Of a DNA stretch of 64,000 nt, positions 10,152 through 20,320 are shown piece after piece. Numbering within the stretch: position 1 is the stretch's first letter; every line of letters begins with the position of its first letter. Both the position numbers and the translations under genes were made by a program. The DNA lies in assembly GCF_000236405.1 (NCBI RefSeq), contig NC_016621.1, positions 1 through 64,000 on the forward strand, read 5' to 3'. Below the pieces are notes generated by a model. The model did not search any database. It saw only the letters and a program-made list of their open reading frames with translations, and was not told where the DNA came from. The DNA comes from Blattabacterium sp. (Cryptocercus punctulatus) str. Cpu. GTDB taxonomy: Bacteria; Bacteroidota; Bacteroidia; Flavobacteriales; Blattabacteriaceae.

Positions 10152-11357
10152 ATGTCCGAGTATAATTTAATTCTTCCATCCATGGGTGAAAGTATAGCTG
10201 AGGCTACTATTATTCGTTGGTTAAAAAAAGAAGGAGATTATATAAAAAAAGAAGATTTATTAGTAGAAATTTCTACGGATAAAGTAGATTCGGAAATTAC
10301 TTCTCCAGTAAATGGAATACTGAAAAAAAAATTATTTTCTACAAATGAAGTAGCTAAAGTAGGAAGTTCTATAGCTATTTTAGAAATAGAAGATAAAGAA
10401 ATTTATCTAGAAAATAAAAAACGATTTTATTCCCCTTTTGTACGTACCATTGCTAAACAAGAAGGGATTAATTTTGATGAATTAGAATTTATAGAAGGTA
10501 CTGGAAAAAATGGAATAATTAATAAAAATGATATTATAAAATATATTAAAAATAAAAAAGAAAAAAAAATAGTTAGGAAAAATGATACTATTTTATCTCC
10601 TACTTATTGTATCATAAATAATAATCAGCAGAATAACGAAGATGAAAACGAAACTATAGTAGAAATGGATAGAATTCGTAAAATAACTTCATCTCATATG
10701 GTTACTAGTAAAAAAATATCTGCTCATGTAACATCTTTTGTTGAAGCTGATGTTACAAACATAGTCAAATGGAGAGATAAAATGAAGGATATTTTTAAGA
10801 AAAATACAGGAGAAAAATTGACTTTGATGTCTATATTTGTAGAATGTGTAGTGAAAGCTATAAAAGATTTTCCTATGATAAATATATCTGTCAATGGAAC
10901 TAATATTATAAAAAAAAAAAATATTCATATAGGATTAGCTATAGCATTACCTAATGGTAATCTCATTGTTCCTGTGATTAAAAATGCAGATTCTTATAGT
11001 TTGGGGGGATTAATCAAAATTATCAATAATTTAATAAAAAGAGCTAAATCTAATCAATTAAAACCTGAAGAAACTCAAGGAGGTACCTATACTATTAGTA
11101 ATATAGGAAGTTTTGGAAATCTATTTGGAACTCCTATTATACATCAACCTCAAGTTGCTATTATGGGAATAGGATTAATACAAAAAAAATTATCTGTTAT
11201 AGAAAAACCAGAAGGAGATTTTATTGGAATAAGACATAAGATTTATTTATCTCATTCTTATGATCATCGTGTAATAGATGGTATCCTCGGAGGTGGATTT
11301 GTTAAAAAAGTTGCCTTATATTTAGAAGAATATAAATGTTATACAACAATAATATGA
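10152..11357 (+). CDS. 2-oxoacid dehydrogenase complex E2, dihydrolipoamide acyltransferase
   Basis: Transfers acyl groups from the E1 reaction to CoA via a swinging lipoyl arm. The lipoyl domain spans about residues 1-78, with the lipoylated lysine at 44 in STDKVDSE. The peripheral subunit-binding domain is at about 97-135 (SPFVRTIAKQEGINFDEL). The catalytic domain spans about 165-400 and ends with the active-site motif SYDHRVIDG. The 401-aa protein has a single lipoyl domain. Substrate cannot be told from sequence: branched-chain, 2-oxoglutarate and pyruvate E2s look alike here, and no E1 gene is adjacent. Its stop overlaps the ppa start by four bases. Confidence 0.9.
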   Translation: MSEYNLILPSMGESIAEATIIRWLKKEGDYIKKEDLLVEISTDKVDSEITSPVNGILKKKLFSTNEVAKVGSSIAILEIEDKEIYLENKKRFYSPFVRTIAKQEGINFDELEFIEGTGKNGIINKNDIIKYIKNKKEKKIVRKNDTILSPTYCIINNNQQNNEDENETIVEMDRIRKITSSHMVTSKKISAHVTSFVEADVTNIVKWRDKMKDIFKKNTGEKLTLMSIFVECVVKAIKDFPMINISVNGTNIIKKKNIHIGLAIALPNGNLIVPVIKNADSYSLGGLIKIINNLIKRAKSNQLKPEETQGGTYTISNIGSFGNLFGTPIIHQPQVAIMGIGLIQKKLSVIEKPEGDFIGIRHKIYLSHSYDHRVIDGILGGGFVKKVALYLEEYKCYTTII

Positions 11358-11845
11358 AAATAAATTTTGATGTATTTATCGAAATTCCTAAAGGAAGTAG
11401 AAATAAATATGAGTTTGATAAAAAAAATAATTTAATTCGATTAGATCGGGTATTGTACTCTCCTATGAGTTATCCAACAGATTATGGTTTTATTCCAAAA
11501 ACTCTTTCAAAAGATGGAGACCCATTAGACGTTTTAGTTTTTTTAACTGAACCAACTATTCCAGGATGTTTGATCAGAGTAAAACCAATTGGTATTTTTT
11601 TTATGACTGATGAAAATGGAGAAGATGAAAAAATTATTTCTGTTCCTATTTCAGATCCAAATTATAATATAATTAACGATATTGATGAAATTTCTTTTCA
11701 TGCTAAAAAAGAAATTGAACATTTTTTTCTAGTATATAAAGATTTAGAAAATAAGAAAGTGATCATAGGTGATTGGAAAAATAAAGATATAGCAATTTCT
11801 ATTTATAAAGAATCTTATTTAAGATATAAAAATCATAAAGATTAA
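11354..11845 (+). CDS. ppa: Inorganic pyrophosphatase
   Basis: Soluble family I enzyme that hydrolyses pyrophosphate, driving biosynthesis forward. The 163-aa product carries the substrate-binding segment EIPKGSRNKYEFDK near the N-terminus and the metal-binding signature DGDPLDVLV. The ATG at 11354 is chosen because it makes an ATGA overlap with the upstream acyltransferase stop and gives a family-typical N-terminus. A longer frame from 11336 adds six unlikely residues. It converges on aspS. Confidence 0.95.
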   Translation: MKINFDVFIEIPKGSRNKYEFDKKNNLIRLDRVLYSPMSYPTDYGFIPKTLSKDGDPLDVLVFLTEPTIPGCLIRVKPIGIFFMTDENGEDEKIISVPISDPNYNIINDIDEISFHAKKEIEHFFLVYKDLENKKVIIGDWKNKDIAISIYKESYLRYKNHKD

Positions 11846-11856
11846 TGTATATTTTT

Positions 11857-13584
11857 TTATATATTCAATTCTTTTAACTTTTTTTCTTTTAAAAAAGATG
11901 GAGAATTAACCATAATATCTTTTCCAGAATTATTTTTTGGAAAAGCAATAAAATCTTTTATATTCCCTTTTCCTTCCAAAACAGATAATAATCTATCTAA
12001 TCCAAATGCAATTCCTCCATGAGGAGGGGCACCATATTCAAGAGCTTTAATTAAAAAACCAAATTCAGATTTTATTTCTTTTATGGATAATCCTAAATGT
12101 TTGAAAATTAAATTTTGTATTTTTTTATCATGAATACGTATAGATCCACCACCTATTTCTACACCATTAATAATTAAATCATAGGATTTAGAACGAATAT
12201 TACCTGGAAATTTTTCCAATAAATGTATATCTTCTTTTTTTGGACTAGTAAAAGGATGATGAAAAGACCTATATCTTTGGAATTTTTCATTCCATTCTAA
12301 AAGAGGTAAATCTATAATCCATAAAGGTTTAAATATTTGATAATTTTTTAGAATATTTAAGCAATTTGATATATCTATACGTAATTTATTAAGTTTTATT
12401 TTTGTTTGTATTTTTTTTTCAAAAAAAATAAATAATAAATCACCAGGATTAGAATCTATATTATTTATAATTTTCACTAAATTTTCTCTAGTAAATAATT
12501 TTTTTTTTGAATAAAAAAATGTTTTATCAGGAAAAAATTTTACCCAAAAAATTTCTTTATCTTCTATTTTGGATTGTTTAATCGATTTGATTATTGAATG
12601 AATTTGATCATATGTATAATGACTGCATTTTAGTACGTTAATTACTATTATAAATTTTTTTTTTTGAAAATATTCAAATTCATTTTTTTGAATAAAATTA
12701 TTTATATCTAAAATTTTTATTATAAAACGGAGGTCCGGGGTTTCAGTTCCATATTTTGTCATTGCGTCAGAATAAGTAATACAAGTAAAAGGTTCTAATT
12801 GAATATTTTTTATTTTTTTGAATATATATTTAATAAAATATTCAAAAAAAAGAAGAATTTCATTAACCTCTACAAAGGACATTTCACAATCTATTTGTGT
12901 AAATTCAATTTGACGATCAGAACGAGAATCTTCATCTCGAAAACATTTTACAATTTGAAAATATTTATCTATTCCTCCTATCATCAATAATTGTTTAAAT
13001 AGTTGAGGAGATTGAGGTAAAGAATAAAATTTACCGGAATGAATTCTAGAAGGAACTACAAAACTTCTAGCTCCTTCTGGAGTATGGTTTATCAATAAAG
13101 GAGTTTCTATCTCTATAAATCCATTTTTAGAAAGAAAATTTCGTATTTCTATAGATATCTTATGACGAAGTATCAAATTATTTTTTATAGGATTTCTTCG
13201 GATGTCAAGATATCTATATTTCATACGACATTCTTCATCTCCATCTGTTTTATCTTCTATAATAAAAGGTGGGAGAATAGATGGATTCAATATTTCTAAT
13301 TTAGAAACTAAAATTTCTATTTCTCCTGTAGATATATTGTAATTTTTAGATTTTTTTTTTACTACTTTTCCATTAACTTTAATGAGAAATTCTTTTCCTA
13401 AATCAAAGTGATTTTGTATTAAATTTTTTGAAAAAACAAGTTGTATTATTCCAAAATAATCTCTAATATCTATAAAAATTAAGGATCCTAAATTTCTTAT
13501 TTTTTGAATCCAACCAGATAAAACAACTTTTTTACCAATATCTTTTTTACATAATTCTCCGCAATTATGTGTTCGGTAAAGCAT
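11857..13584 (-). CDS. aspS: Aspartyl-tRNA synthetase
   Basis: Class II aminoacyl-tRNA synthetase charging tRNA-Asp. The 575-aa product has an N-terminal OB-fold anticodon-binding domain (MLYRTHNCGEL start, GWIQKIRNLG), class II motif 2 (FRDEDSRSDRQ), a bacterial GAD insertion, and motif 3 (GIAFGLDRLL). The start is set at the ATG at 13584. A longer in-frame start would overlap infB by about 60 bases and adds 20 residues with no family match. Only one base separates it from the infB stop, suggesting read-through from infB. No Asn/Asp discrimination can be judged. Confidence 0.95.
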   Translation of the reverse strand: MLYRTHNCGELCKKDIGKKVVLSGWIQKIRNLGSLIFIDIRDYFGIIQLVFSKNLIQNHFDLGKEFLIKVNGKVVKKKSKNYNISTGEIEILVSKLEILNPSILPPFIIEDKTDGDEECRMKYRYLDIRRNPIKNNLILRHKISIEIRNFLSKNGFIEIETPLLINHTPEGARSFVVPSRIHSGKFYSLPQSPQLFKQLLMIGGIDKYFQIVKCFRDEDSRSDRQIEFTQIDCEMSFVEVNEILLFFEYFIKYIFKKIKNIQLEPFTCITYSDAMTKYGTETPDLRFIIKILDINNFIQKNEFEYFQKKKFIIVINVLKCSHYTYDQIHSIIKSIKQSKIEDKEIFWVKFFPDKTFFYSKKKLFTRENLVKIINNIDSNPGDLLFIFFEKKIQTKIKLNKLRIDISNCLNILKNYQIFKPLWIIDLPLLEWNEKFQRYRSFHHPFTSPKKEDIHLLEKFPGNIRSKSYDLIINGVEIGGGSIRIHDKKIQNLIFKHLGLSIKEIKSEFGFLIKALEYGAPPHGGIAFGLDRLLSVLEGKGNIKDFIAFPKNNSGKDIMVNSPSFLKEKKLKELNI

Positions 13585-13585
13585 A

Positions 13586-16228
13586 TTAACTTTTTTTATT
13601 ATTAGTAGTAGATAATTCTTCATAAACCTCAACGATATCTCCATGTCTAATATTATGATAATCTTTGATTCCTAAACCACATTCATATCCTTTAGATACT
13701 TCTTTAACATCTTCTTTAAAACGTTTTAAAGAAGTCAATTCCCCATTTTGGAATATAACTATTCCATCTCTAATTAATCTTACTTTTCCTTGACGTAATA
13801 ATTTTCCTTCTATTACCATGCATCCAGCTATATTACCAGTTTTTGAAATTTTAAAAATTTCTCTTATCTCTGCATTTCCTAATATTTTTTCTCTTATTTC
13901 AGGAGATAACATTCCATCCATAGCTTCTTGAAGATCATTAATAATATTGTATATAATTGAATAAGTACGTATTTCTATATCTTCTTTTTTTGCTATATTT
14001 TTAGATCCATTATTTGGACGAACATTAAATCCTATTATAACGGCATCTGAAGCACTCGCCAATAATACATCGGATTCTGTAATTTGTCCTACTCCTTTAT
14101 AGATAATATTAACCATAATGGTATTTGTAGATAATTTTTGTAATGCATCCGAAATAGCTTCTACAGAGCCATCTACATCACCTTTAAGAATTATTTTTAA
14201 TTCTTTAAAATCCCCTAAGGCAATCCTTCTTCCTATTTCATCTAATGTTAGATGTTTTTGAGATCGTATATTTTGTTCTCTTTGTAATTGCTCTTTTCTT
14301 GAAGCTAATTGTTTAGCTAGTTTTTCATCTTTAAAAACTTTAAATTTATCCCCAGCAGTAGGTGCCCCATTTAATCCTAATATAGTAATGGGTTTGGAAG
14401 GTCCTGCTGAATGAATAGATTTTCCACGTTCATCTAAAATATTTTTTACTTTTCCATGATTAATTCCTGCTAATACATAATCTCCTATTTTTAATGTTCC
14501 ACCTTGCAAAAGAATGGTAGTAATATAGCCTCTACCTTTATCTAAAGAAGCTTCTATAACTGTACCTACAGCAGGTTTATTTGGATTTGATTTTAAATCT
14601 AATAATTCTGATAATAAAAGTACTTTTTCCAATAATTTATCCACTCCAGTTCCTAATTTTGCGGATATTTCTTGAGACGGATATTTTCCTCCCCATTCTT
14701 CTACTAAGAAATTTAAATTAGCTAATTGTTCTCGAATTTTATCAGATTTTGCATTTGGTTTATCCATTTTATTGAATACAAATATCATAGGAACATTAGC
14801 TGCTTGGGCATGACTAATAGCTTCTTTTGTTTGAGGCATGACTTGATCATCTACTGCAATAACTATAATCGCAATATCTGTAATTTGTGCTCCTCTTGCA
14901 CGCATAGCTGTAAATGCTTCATGACCTGGAGTATCTAAAAAAGTTATACTTTGATTATTAGCACATTCTACACTATAAGCTGCTATATGTTGAGTAATTC
15001 CACCAGCTTCACCTGCAATTACATTAGTATTTCTAATATGATCCAATAAAGAGGTTTTTCCATGATCTACATGCCCCATTACAGTAATAATAGGAGGTCT
15101 ATTTTGTAGATTTTCTTCTAAATCTTTATCATCTTGAATCATTTCTTCTAAATCTAATCCTACAAATTCTACATTATATCCAAATTCATCTGTCACTAGT
15201 GTTATTATTTCTGCATCTAATCGTTGATTCATAGTAACCATAATTCCTAAAGACATACAAGAAATAATTACATCTGTTGCATTTACATTCATCATAGATG
15301 ATAATTCATTTACAGTTGTAAATTCAGCTATTTTGAGTGTTTTTTCTTGTTTTTTATTTTCTATTTCATTTTGAAGAATTCTTTTTTCTTTTTTGTATTG
15401 ACGTTTTTCTTTTCTAATTTTTGAAGCTTTTGATTTTATCCCTTTTGAAGAAATTTTTTCTAAAGTTTCTTTAATTTGTTTTTCAATTTGATCTTTTGTA
15501 ATTCCAGATTTTTGTGAATTTTTTTTATTTTTTGATTTTTCAATTTTTTTATAAGAAGAATGGGTAAAATAAATTTTTTTTTCTTTTTCCTGTTTTTTCT
15601 TTACAGGAATATTTTTCATATCTTCAACAAAAATTTCTTTTTTAATTCTTTTTCGTTTTTTTTTAATTTTATCTTCTAGTCTTATTCGTTTTTTTTCAAA
15701 TTGAGATAAATCAATCCTATCTCCTGTTAACATAACTCCATCTAATTTTTGATAGATTGTATCTATATGTTCAGGTTTTTTATCTTTATTATGAATGGAT
15801 TTAAAAGAATCAGGTTTTTTATTTATTTCTCTAATTTTATTATTAAAATCCTTTTTTTTTTCTGTAAAAAATTCTTTTTTTCCATGTTTTTTTTCTAGTG
15901 TATCTATATTTATTTTTCCTATTTTTTTAAAAACAATTAAATTTTCTGATTTTGCACGAATGATTTTAGGAGAATATTTTGATTTTAATAATTCTTTTTT
16001 TATTTTCTCTTTTTCTATTTGTTTTTGCAAAAAAACTTTTTCAGAAGCATCTCGTATTTCTTTATAAGTTTTAAATTCTCGTACAATAAATTTGTATATT
16101 TTTTCTTCTATTTTTGCATTAGGATTATTTTCTATTTTAATTCCTTTTTTTTTCAAAAAATTAACGACTCTTTTTAAGGAAATATTAAATTTAGTCAATA
16201 CGTTTTTTAATCTGATTTTATCAGTCAT
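13586..16228 (-). CDS. infB: Translation initiation factor IF-2
   Basis: GTPase that places initiator tRNA on the 30S subunit. The 880-aa product has a long, lysine-rich, low-complexity N-terminal region (about residues 1-300) with an IF2-N segment at the very start, a second IF2-N near 300-350, and the G domain with GHVDHGKTSLLD, DTPGHEAF and NKMDKP. Domains II-IV follow. The extended basic N-terminus is usual for Bacteroidetes, and its lysine richness is amplified by AT bias. It sits 41 bases after nusA, as in the common nusA-infB operon. Confidence 0.97.
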   Translation of the reverse strand: MTDKIRLKNVLTKFNISLKRVVNFLKKKGIKIENNPNAKIEEKIYKFIVREFKTYKEIRDASEKVFLQKQIEKEKIKKELLKSKYSPKIIRAKSENLIVFKKIGKINIDTLEKKHGKKEFFTEKKKDFNNKIREINKKPDSFKSIHNKDKKPEHIDTIYQKLDGVMLTGDRIDLSQFEKKRIRLEDKIKKKRKRIKKEIFVEDMKNIPVKKKQEKEKKIYFTHSSYKKIEKSKNKKNSQKSGITKDQIEKQIKETLEKISSKGIKSKASKIRKEKRQYKKEKRILQNEIENKKQEKTLKIAEFTTVNELSSMMNVNATDVIISCMSLGIMVTMNQRLDAEIITLVTDEFGYNVEFVGLDLEEMIQDDKDLEENLQNRPPIITVMGHVDHGKTSLLDHIRNTNVIAGEAGGITQHIAAYSVECANNQSITFLDTPGHEAFTAMRARGAQITDIAIIVIAVDDQVMPQTKEAISHAQAANVPMIFVFNKMDKPNAKSDKIREQLANLNFLVEEWGGKYPSQEISAKLGTGVDKLLEKVLLLSELLDLKSNPNKPAVGTVIEASLDKGRGYITTILLQGGTLKIGDYVLAGINHGKVKNILDERGKSIHSAGPSKPITILGLNGAPTAGDKFKVFKDEKLAKQLASRKEQLQREQNIRSQKHLTLDEIGRRIALGDFKELKIILKGDVDGSVEAISDALQKLSTNTIMVNIIYKGVGQITESDVLLASASDAVIIGFNVRPNNGSKNIAKKEDIEIRTYSIIYNIINDLQEAMDGMLSPEIREKILGNAEIREIFKISKTGNIAGCMVIEGKLLRQGKVRLIRDGIVIFQNGELTSLKRFKEDVKEVSKGYECGLGIKDYHNIRHGDIVEVYEELSTTNNKKS

Positions 16229-16269
16229 AATAATAAAAATAAAGATAAAAATTATTTATCTATAAAAAA

Positions 16270-17526
16270 TTAGATATTTATATTATTTAATTCCTCTTCA
16301 AATTCTTTTTTTAAAATAAAAATTACTTTTTTGATAATTTTTTCTTCAAGATTAGTTCTTTTACTGAGATCGTTATTTCTATAATTTAAAATAGATTTTG
16401 CGGTATTTAAACCAACTTGATGAAATTTTTCAATAACTTTTGGTTCTATTTCATCAGAAAATTCCGTTAATTCTACATCATCTTCATAAGGAAAATCTCT
16501 AAATATATGAATTTTATATCCAGTTAATTGACTGGCTAATCGGATATTTTGCCCACCTCTACCAATAGCTTTGGATATTTCTTCTAATTTTACATATACA
16601 TTTACATATTGGTGATCTTCATTTACTTCCATCATGGAAATTTTAGCTGGACTTAAAGCTCTTGTTATATACAATTGTATATTGGTAGTATAATTAATAA
16701 CATCTATATTTTCGTTTTTTAATTCTCTAACAATAGGATGAATTCTAGATCCTTTCATTCCTACACAAGCTCCAACCGGATCTATACGATCATCATAAGA
16801 TTCTACGGAAACTTTCGCTTTTTCTCCTGGAATACGTGCTACTTTTTTCACTGTAATTAATCCTTCAGATACTTCTGGTATTTCTAATTTAAAAAGTTCT
16901 TCTAAAAAAGCTTCGTCTTTTCTGGTCAAAATTGCCAAAGGTTTACTATCTTTCCAATCTACTTTTTTTACCAATACTTTAACAGGATCCCCTTTACGAA
17001 AAAAATCATTTGGAATTTGTTCTTGTTTAGGTAGAACCATTTCATTTTGTTCATCATCTTTCATTATAATTTGTTTAGGTAAAATATGATATACTTCTAC
17101 ATTAATAATTTCTCCTATTTTATTTTTAATTTTTTTATAGGTGTTAGTATTATCATATTCATTTACTTTTGAAAGTAAATTTTGTCTTAGAGATAAAATA
17201 GCTCTCCTCCCTATAGATTTCAATTCTACTTTTTCGGTGACTTCTTCTCCAATTTCAAAATCCATTTCTATTTTACGGGCTGTAGATAATTCTATTTCTT
17301 TATTTGGATCTTTTACAGTCCCATTTTTAACTACTATACGATTTCTCCAAATTTCTAAATCTCCTTGATCTGGATTAACAATAATATCATAATTTTTAGA
17401 AGAATCATATTTTTTTTTTAATACACATCTTATAGAATCTTCTAGTATGGCCATTAAACTTACTCTATCTATGTTTTTTGCATATTTAAAATCTGAAAAA
17501 GAATCTATTAAAGCTTCATTATCCAT
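16270..17526 (-). CDS. nusA: Transcription termination/antitermination factor NusA
   Basis: RNA-polymerase-associated pausing and antitermination factor. The 418-aa product has an N-terminal polymerase-binding domain, an S1 domain (about 135-200, KIGEIINVEVYHI), and two KH domains with GACVGMKGSRI and AIGRGGQNIRLA. It lacks the C-terminal acidic repeats found in enteric NusA, which is normal outside gammaproteobacteria. rimP, which usually precedes nusA, is absent: the 140 bases upstream lead straight to a divergent gene. Confidence 0.96.
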   Translation of the reverse strand: MDNEALIDSFSDFKYAKNIDRVSLMAILEDSIRCVLKKKYDSSKNYDIIVNPDQGDLEIWRNRIVVKNGTVKDPNKEIELSTARKIEMDFEIGEEVTEKVELKSIGRRAILSLRQNLLSKVNEYDNTNTYKKIKNKIGEIINVEVYHILPKQIIMKDDEQNEMVLPKQEQIPNDFFRKGDPVKVLVKKVDWKDSKPLAILTRKDEAFLEELFKLEIPEVSEGLITVKKVARIPGEKAKVSVESYDDRIDPVGACVGMKGSRIHPIVRELKNENIDVINYTTNIQLYITRALSPAKISMMEVNEDHQYVNVYVKLEEISKAIGRGGQNIRLASQLTGYKIHIFRDFPYEDDVELTEFSDEIEPKVIEKFHQVGLNTAKSILNYRNNDLSKRTNLEEKIIKKVIFILKKEFEEELNNINI

Positions 17527-17666
17527 AATTTTTAAATTTAAAACTTAAATCAAAATTTTTTATCTTTTATATTTTATAACGTAATTCAATATCTATTATA
17601 TTCTTCAATATACCAAGAAAGGATAAAATTTATTGAAAATAACTTATAATACTAAAAGAAGTTAAT

Positions 17667-18965
17667 TTGAATAATAGAGAAATTAATCTATATTTTTTAA
17701 AAATTATTATGGAAATATTAAAAATTAATATTCAATATAAATGGATTTTTTATGAATTTACTAACAATTTTTTTTTAAAAAAATGGGGTAGTATAGCTTT
17801 TATAATAATTGGTAAAATATTTTTATTTACTGGTTTATTAATTATTTTGGAATTTATTTTTAATAAAGTAGTTCGTTTTATAGGTAGGAGGATTATAATT
17901 TCTACTCACTTTGTTTGGGATAATATATTATATGAAAATAAAGTTTTTGATAGTTTAGCACATTTTTTTCCATTATCAATTGGATTTATTTTAATCAACC
18001 CAGTTTTTAAAAACTATCCTAAAATTATTCTATATATAGAAAAAATATTTGATATATTATTTGTATTGATAATTTTACAATTTTTGATTAGAGTAGTTAA
18101 TTCAATTATGAGAATTTCGACTAGTGAAAATAGTCATCAAACCATTGCAGTCCGTTCTTTTTCGCAATTATTAAAAATAATATCGGTTATGTTTTGTGTT
18201 TTGATAATTATTTCTATTTTAACAAAAAATGATCTTATTACCGTTCTTACTAGTTTAGGAGCAATAACTGCTATTGTTATACTAGTTTTTAGGGATACAA
18301 TTCTAGGATTTGTATCTGGAGTCCAGATGGCTTCTACTAAAATGATTAAAGTAGGAGATTGGATAGGAATACATAAATATAGTATAGAAGGAACTGTAAT
18401 AGAAATAAATTTAACTTCTGCAAAAATAGAAAATTTTGATAAAACTATTACAAGTGTACCGACTTATGATCTTATATCTACTGCAGTAACTAATTTTGAG
18501 GTAATGCGTAAAAAAAATATACGTAGAATAAAAAGATCTATTTTATTTAGTATACAATCATTTCAGTTTTGTAATTCAGAAAGTTTAGAAAAATTTCAAC
18601 ATTTTTATTTGATAAAAAATTATATTCATAGAAAACAAAAAGAAATAGAAATTTTTAATAAAGATAAAAATATTGATCTTAATATAAATATTAATGGAAG
18701 AAAATTAACTAACATTGGAATTTTTCGTCAATATGCATTATCATATTTACATCAACACCCTAAAATATCTCAATCAGAAACTTTGATGGTTAGACATTTG
18801 AATCCTACACCTTATGGTCTTCCGATAGAATTATATTGTTTTACGAATACTTCTGAATCTGTAAAATATGAACAAATACAAGCTAGTGTTTTTGATCATT
18901 TATTAACAGCTGCTAAAGAATTTAGCTTAAAAGTAACACAAGTAACTACAAATATTTCTCCTTAA
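17667..18965 (+). CDS. Mechanosensitive ion channel, MscS family
   Basis: Membrane channel protecting against hypo-osmotic shock. The 432-aa product has about four to five hydrophobic segments in the first 220 residues, then the conserved pore and beta-domain region (GLAT-like LTSLGAITAIVILVFRD, then GFVSGVQMAS, VGDWIG and GTVIEINLTS). This matches MscS-like proteins with extra N-terminal helices, such as the YbdG group. Two starts are possible: TTG at 17667 or ATG at 17709, the latter removing 14 residues with no effect on domains. It diverges from nusA. Confidence 0.88.
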   Translation: MNNREINLYFLKIIMEILKINIQYKWIFYEFTNNFFLKKWGSIAFIIIGKIFLFTGLLIILEFIFNKVVRFIGRRIIISTHFVWDNILYENKVFDSLAHFFPLSIGFILINPVFKNYPKIILYIEKIFDILFVLIILQFLIRVVNSIMRISTSENSHQTIAVRSFSQLLKIISVMFCVLIIISILTKNDLITVLTSLGAITAIVILVFRDTILGFVSGVQMASTKMIKVGDWIGIHKYSIEGTVIEINLTSAKIENFDKTITSVPTYDLISTAVTNFEVMRKKNIRRIKRSILFSIQSFQFCNSESLEKFQHFYLIKNYIHRKQKEIEIFNKDKNIDLNININGRKLTNIGIFRQYALSYLHQHPKISQSETLMVRHLNPTPYGLPIELYCFTNTSESVKYEQIQASVFDHLLTAAKEFSLKVTQVTTNISP

Positions 18966-18981
18966 TTAAAACGATAAAAAT

Positions 18982-19716
18982 ATGGTAAAATTAAGTGTTA
19001 ATTTAAATAAAATAGCAACATTAAGAAATTCAAGAGGAGGGAATATTCCCAATGTTTTACAAGTTGCGATAGATATTCAGAAATTTGGTGCGAATGGAAT
19101 TACTATTCATCCACGTCCTGATGAAAGGCATATATCCTATAAGGATGTTTATGATATAAAATCTATTATTACAACTGAATTAAACATTGAAGGAAATCCT
19201 ATCAATAAATTCATGAAATTAGTATTGGATATTTTACCAAATCAAGTGACATTAGTACCTGATTTAGAAAATGTAATCACATCAAATTCAGGATGGAATA
19301 CAATTCTTTATCAAGATTTATTAACTGAAAAAATTAATAAGTTGAAAGATCATGGAATTCGGACTTCTATATTTTTAGATCCAAATCCAAAATTAGTTCC
19401 ATTTGCGGCTAATACAGGTGCCGATAGAATAGAGTTATATACTAAAAATTTTTCGATAGGATACGCCAATAAAAAATGGGATTGTATTCAGCCTTATATT
19501 ATGACAGCAAAAGAAGCTATGAATTATCATTTATTAGTGAATGCTGGACATGATTTAAATTTAGAAAATATTTCTTTTTTTATTGAAAAAATTCCAAATA
19601 TAGAAGAAGTATCTATAGGTCATTCTTTGATTAGTGATTCTCTTTACATGGGATTAGAAAATACAATTCAAACTTATTTAAAAAAAATTTATAAATCTTG
19701 TAAAAAAAGTCAATAA
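18982..19716 (+). CDS. pdxJ: Pyridoxine 5'-phosphate synthase
   Basis: Condenses 1-deoxyxylulose 5-phosphate with 3-amino-2-oxopropyl phosphate to give pyridoxine 5'-phosphate. The 244-aa TIM-barrel protein shows the family N-terminus LSVNLNKIATLRNSRGG, ITIHPRPDERHI, the DPNPK region and the closing NAGHDLN and SIGHSLISD segments. With pdxH at 48.4 kb this gives the final two steps of the DXP-dependent vitamin B6 route. The downstream neighbour, an alpha/beta hydrolase, has decayed. Confidence 0.96.
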   Translation: MVKLSVNLNKIATLRNSRGGNIPNVLQVAIDIQKFGANGITIHPRPDERHISYKDVYDIKSIITTELNIEGNPINKFMKLVLDILPNQVTLVPDLENVITSNSGWNTILYQDLLTEKINKLKDHGIRTSIFLDPNPKLVPFAANTGADRIELYTKNFSIGYANKKWDCIQPYIMTAKEAMNYHLLVNAGHDLNLENISFFIEKIPNIEEVSIGHSLISDSLYMGLENTIQTYLKKIYKSCKKSQ

Positions 19717-19730
19717 TAAAGTTAAATATT

Positions 19731-20310
19731 ATGATTTTACATTCTAAAATTTTTGGAATTGGATTTACAATATTAGTTTTTAATGGATTATTTGATAATT
19801 GATAAAATTGGATATTTTTTGCAAAAAAAATGGATTATGATTTTATATCAAAAGATATTTTAGAATATATTCGTTATTATAATTTATTTCAAACAATATT
19901 TATAGGTCATTCTATTGAAGATAGAAAAGTTATGAAATTTTTTTTCAATTATCCATGGATTCCTAAAAAAAAAATTATAATTGTGGATCTTATTTCTAAG
20001 GTCTATTCTTCTATAAATATTATAAAAATATTATTTAAATATTAAAAAGTGTAAATTTTAATATTATTCAAAACGAGAAAAAATCTTGATTTATTTTTAA
20101 AACCATTTATTCAAAATGTAGAAGTTCAATAATTTTTTTTATTTGGAATTGAAAAAAATTATGATTCCTTTTTTTTACGTGGAGAATATTATTATATTAT
20201 TCCTGAATATTTTTTTTAAAAAAAAGTATCTGATTTTTTAAACGAAAATACATAAATCTTATTTAAGTATTTTTTAAAAAAAATGACATAATTTCTAAAT
20301 TTTCAAAAAA
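19731..20310 (+). pseudogene. Relic of an alpha/beta-fold hydrolase (YbfF-like esterase)
   Basis: The 600 bases between pdxJ and aconitase hold no intact gene but carry recognisable pieces in order. An ATG at 19731 reads MILHSKIFGIGFTILVFNGLFDN and stops, resembling the oxyanion start HGLFG..DNW. From about 19810 another open piece reads into DILEYIRYYNLF and IGHSIEDRKVMKFF, where an esterase has the nucleophile elbow GHSMGGKVAM; here the elbow glycines are lost. Near 20177 the fragment RGEYYYIIPEYFF matches the RGExSxYI segment. Internal stops and small deletions separate the pieces. The segment with the conserved NHGRS motif is missing. Confidence 0.75.
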
Positions 20311-20320
20311 AAACAATATT

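Noticed and set aside
13586..13644. Extended aspS start overlapping infB
   Set aside because: The extra 20 residues lack similarity to AspRS; the ATG at 13584 gives the normal N-terminus and avoids the overlap.
19830..20045. Possible 71-aa gene
   Set aside because: Its translation matches the middle of an alpha/beta hydrolase with a broken nucleophile elbow; it is part of the pseudogene, not a separate gene.
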